Of a stretch of DNA of 6,269 bases, positions 5,960-6,269 are shown one piece after another. The DNA comes from Clostridia bacterium (GTDB lineage: Bacteria; Bacillota; Clostridia; Oscillospirales; CAG-382): the NCBI GenBank assembly GCA_900757905.1, contig CAAEPN010000231.1, positions 1 to 6,269 on the forward strand, given 5' to 3'. The notes under the pieces are model-generated. The model did no database searches. It was not told the DNA's origin and saw only the letters and a program-made list of their open reading frames with translations. Position numbers and translations under genes: made by a program. The first letter of the stretch is position 1, and the number at the start of each line of letters is the position of its first letter.

Positions 5960-6269
5960 ATGAAAAAAAGACTGACAGCGCTTATCTCTTCCGTAGCGCT
6001 CACGGCGCTTTTCACACTCGGTGCAGGCGCATTTGACCTTGAAAAGCCGGAAAGTGCCGACGAGCTATCCGCAAACAATCCCCAAAGCGCCCTTTCGGCA
6101 GAGGCGATCACCGACCCTGAGCTTGGCATTCTCATTTATAAGCAAGACTTTGAAGCAAGCACGGCTCCCTCCTACATCAACACCGCTTACGACATCTATG
6201 GACTCAACACGGATATGACCGGTCTGACCCTTGCAAACGGTGCTTTGACCTCAACCGGAGCGGCAGGGG
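5960..6269 (+). CDS. Exported protein of unknown function, N-terminus only, cut by right edge
   Basis: 103 codons are open from the ATG at 5960 to the window end with no stop. Residues 1-24 form a signal peptide: MKKR, a hydrophobic core (LTALISSVALTALFTLG), then an AGA site with cleavage before FDLEKP. The mature part has a short Ser/Ala/Asn-rich linker (about 30-50), then ELGILIYKQDFEAS (54-67) and LTLANGALTSTGAAG (89-103). The 'I-x-x-Q-D-F-E' phrase followed by a strand and 'l-x-x-G-x-L' resembles the first strands of concanavalin-like jelly rolls, so another carbohydrate-binding surface protein is inferred. Unlike its neighbour it has no SLH repeat directly after the signal peptide, so any anchor must lie further on. 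It lies 15 bp behind the GH99-like gene and is probably co-transcribed. The product family cannot be named from this fragment. Confidence 0.88.
   Translation, partial: MKKRLTALISSVALTALFTLGAGAFDLEKPESADELSANNPQSALSAEAITDPELGILIYKQDFEASTAPSYINTAYDIYGLNTDMTGLTLANGALTSTGAAG

Overview
The window looks like part of a glycan-foraging locus from a Gram-positive, Clostridia-like (Firmicutes) anaerobe, probably from gut or rumen. The evidence is S-layer homology (SLH) repeats plus a 'copper amine oxidase N-terminal'-type stalk domain in one exported protein, Bacillota-style AGGAG ribosome binding sites, moderate-GC genes split by an AT-rich gap, and an AraC regulator beside glycoside hydrolase genes. 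The species cannot be named from the sequence.

Left part (1-987, minus strand): two tightly coupled genes are read leftwards. The first is a complete AraC-family regulator (187-987). Two bases after its stop codon, behind an AGGAG site, a second gene starts at 184 and runs off the left edge. Its 61 visible residues match the N-terminus of family GH95 glycosidases (alpha-L-fucosidase/alpha-L-galactosidase type). It has no signal peptide, so this enzyme is predicted to be cytoplasmic.

Middle (988-1246): an AT-rich divergent intergenic region holds candidate promoters for both directions, a perfect 13-bp palindrome (TGTTATCATAACA) and an 8-bp direct repeat (ACAAAGTG).

Right part (1247-6269, plus strand): one very large exported protein of 1565 residues, then, 15 bp after its stop, a second exported protein cut by the right edge. 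The large protein reads in order: signal peptide, three SLH repeats, two concanavalin-like jelly rolls, a GH99/WbsX-like catalytic domain with the signature WNEYSEGTYIAP, a duplicated beta-sandwich module whose two copies flank a stalk domain, and a C-terminal carbohydrate-binding-like module.

Working model (inference): the surface-anchored GH99-like protein and its exported partner bind and cut an extracellular glycan. Released pieces would be imported by transporters outside the window and trimmed inside the cell by the GH95 enzyme. The AraC regulator would sense a product and control one or both divergent units. No tRNA, rRNA, CRISPR array, insertion sequence or convincing terminator was seen.
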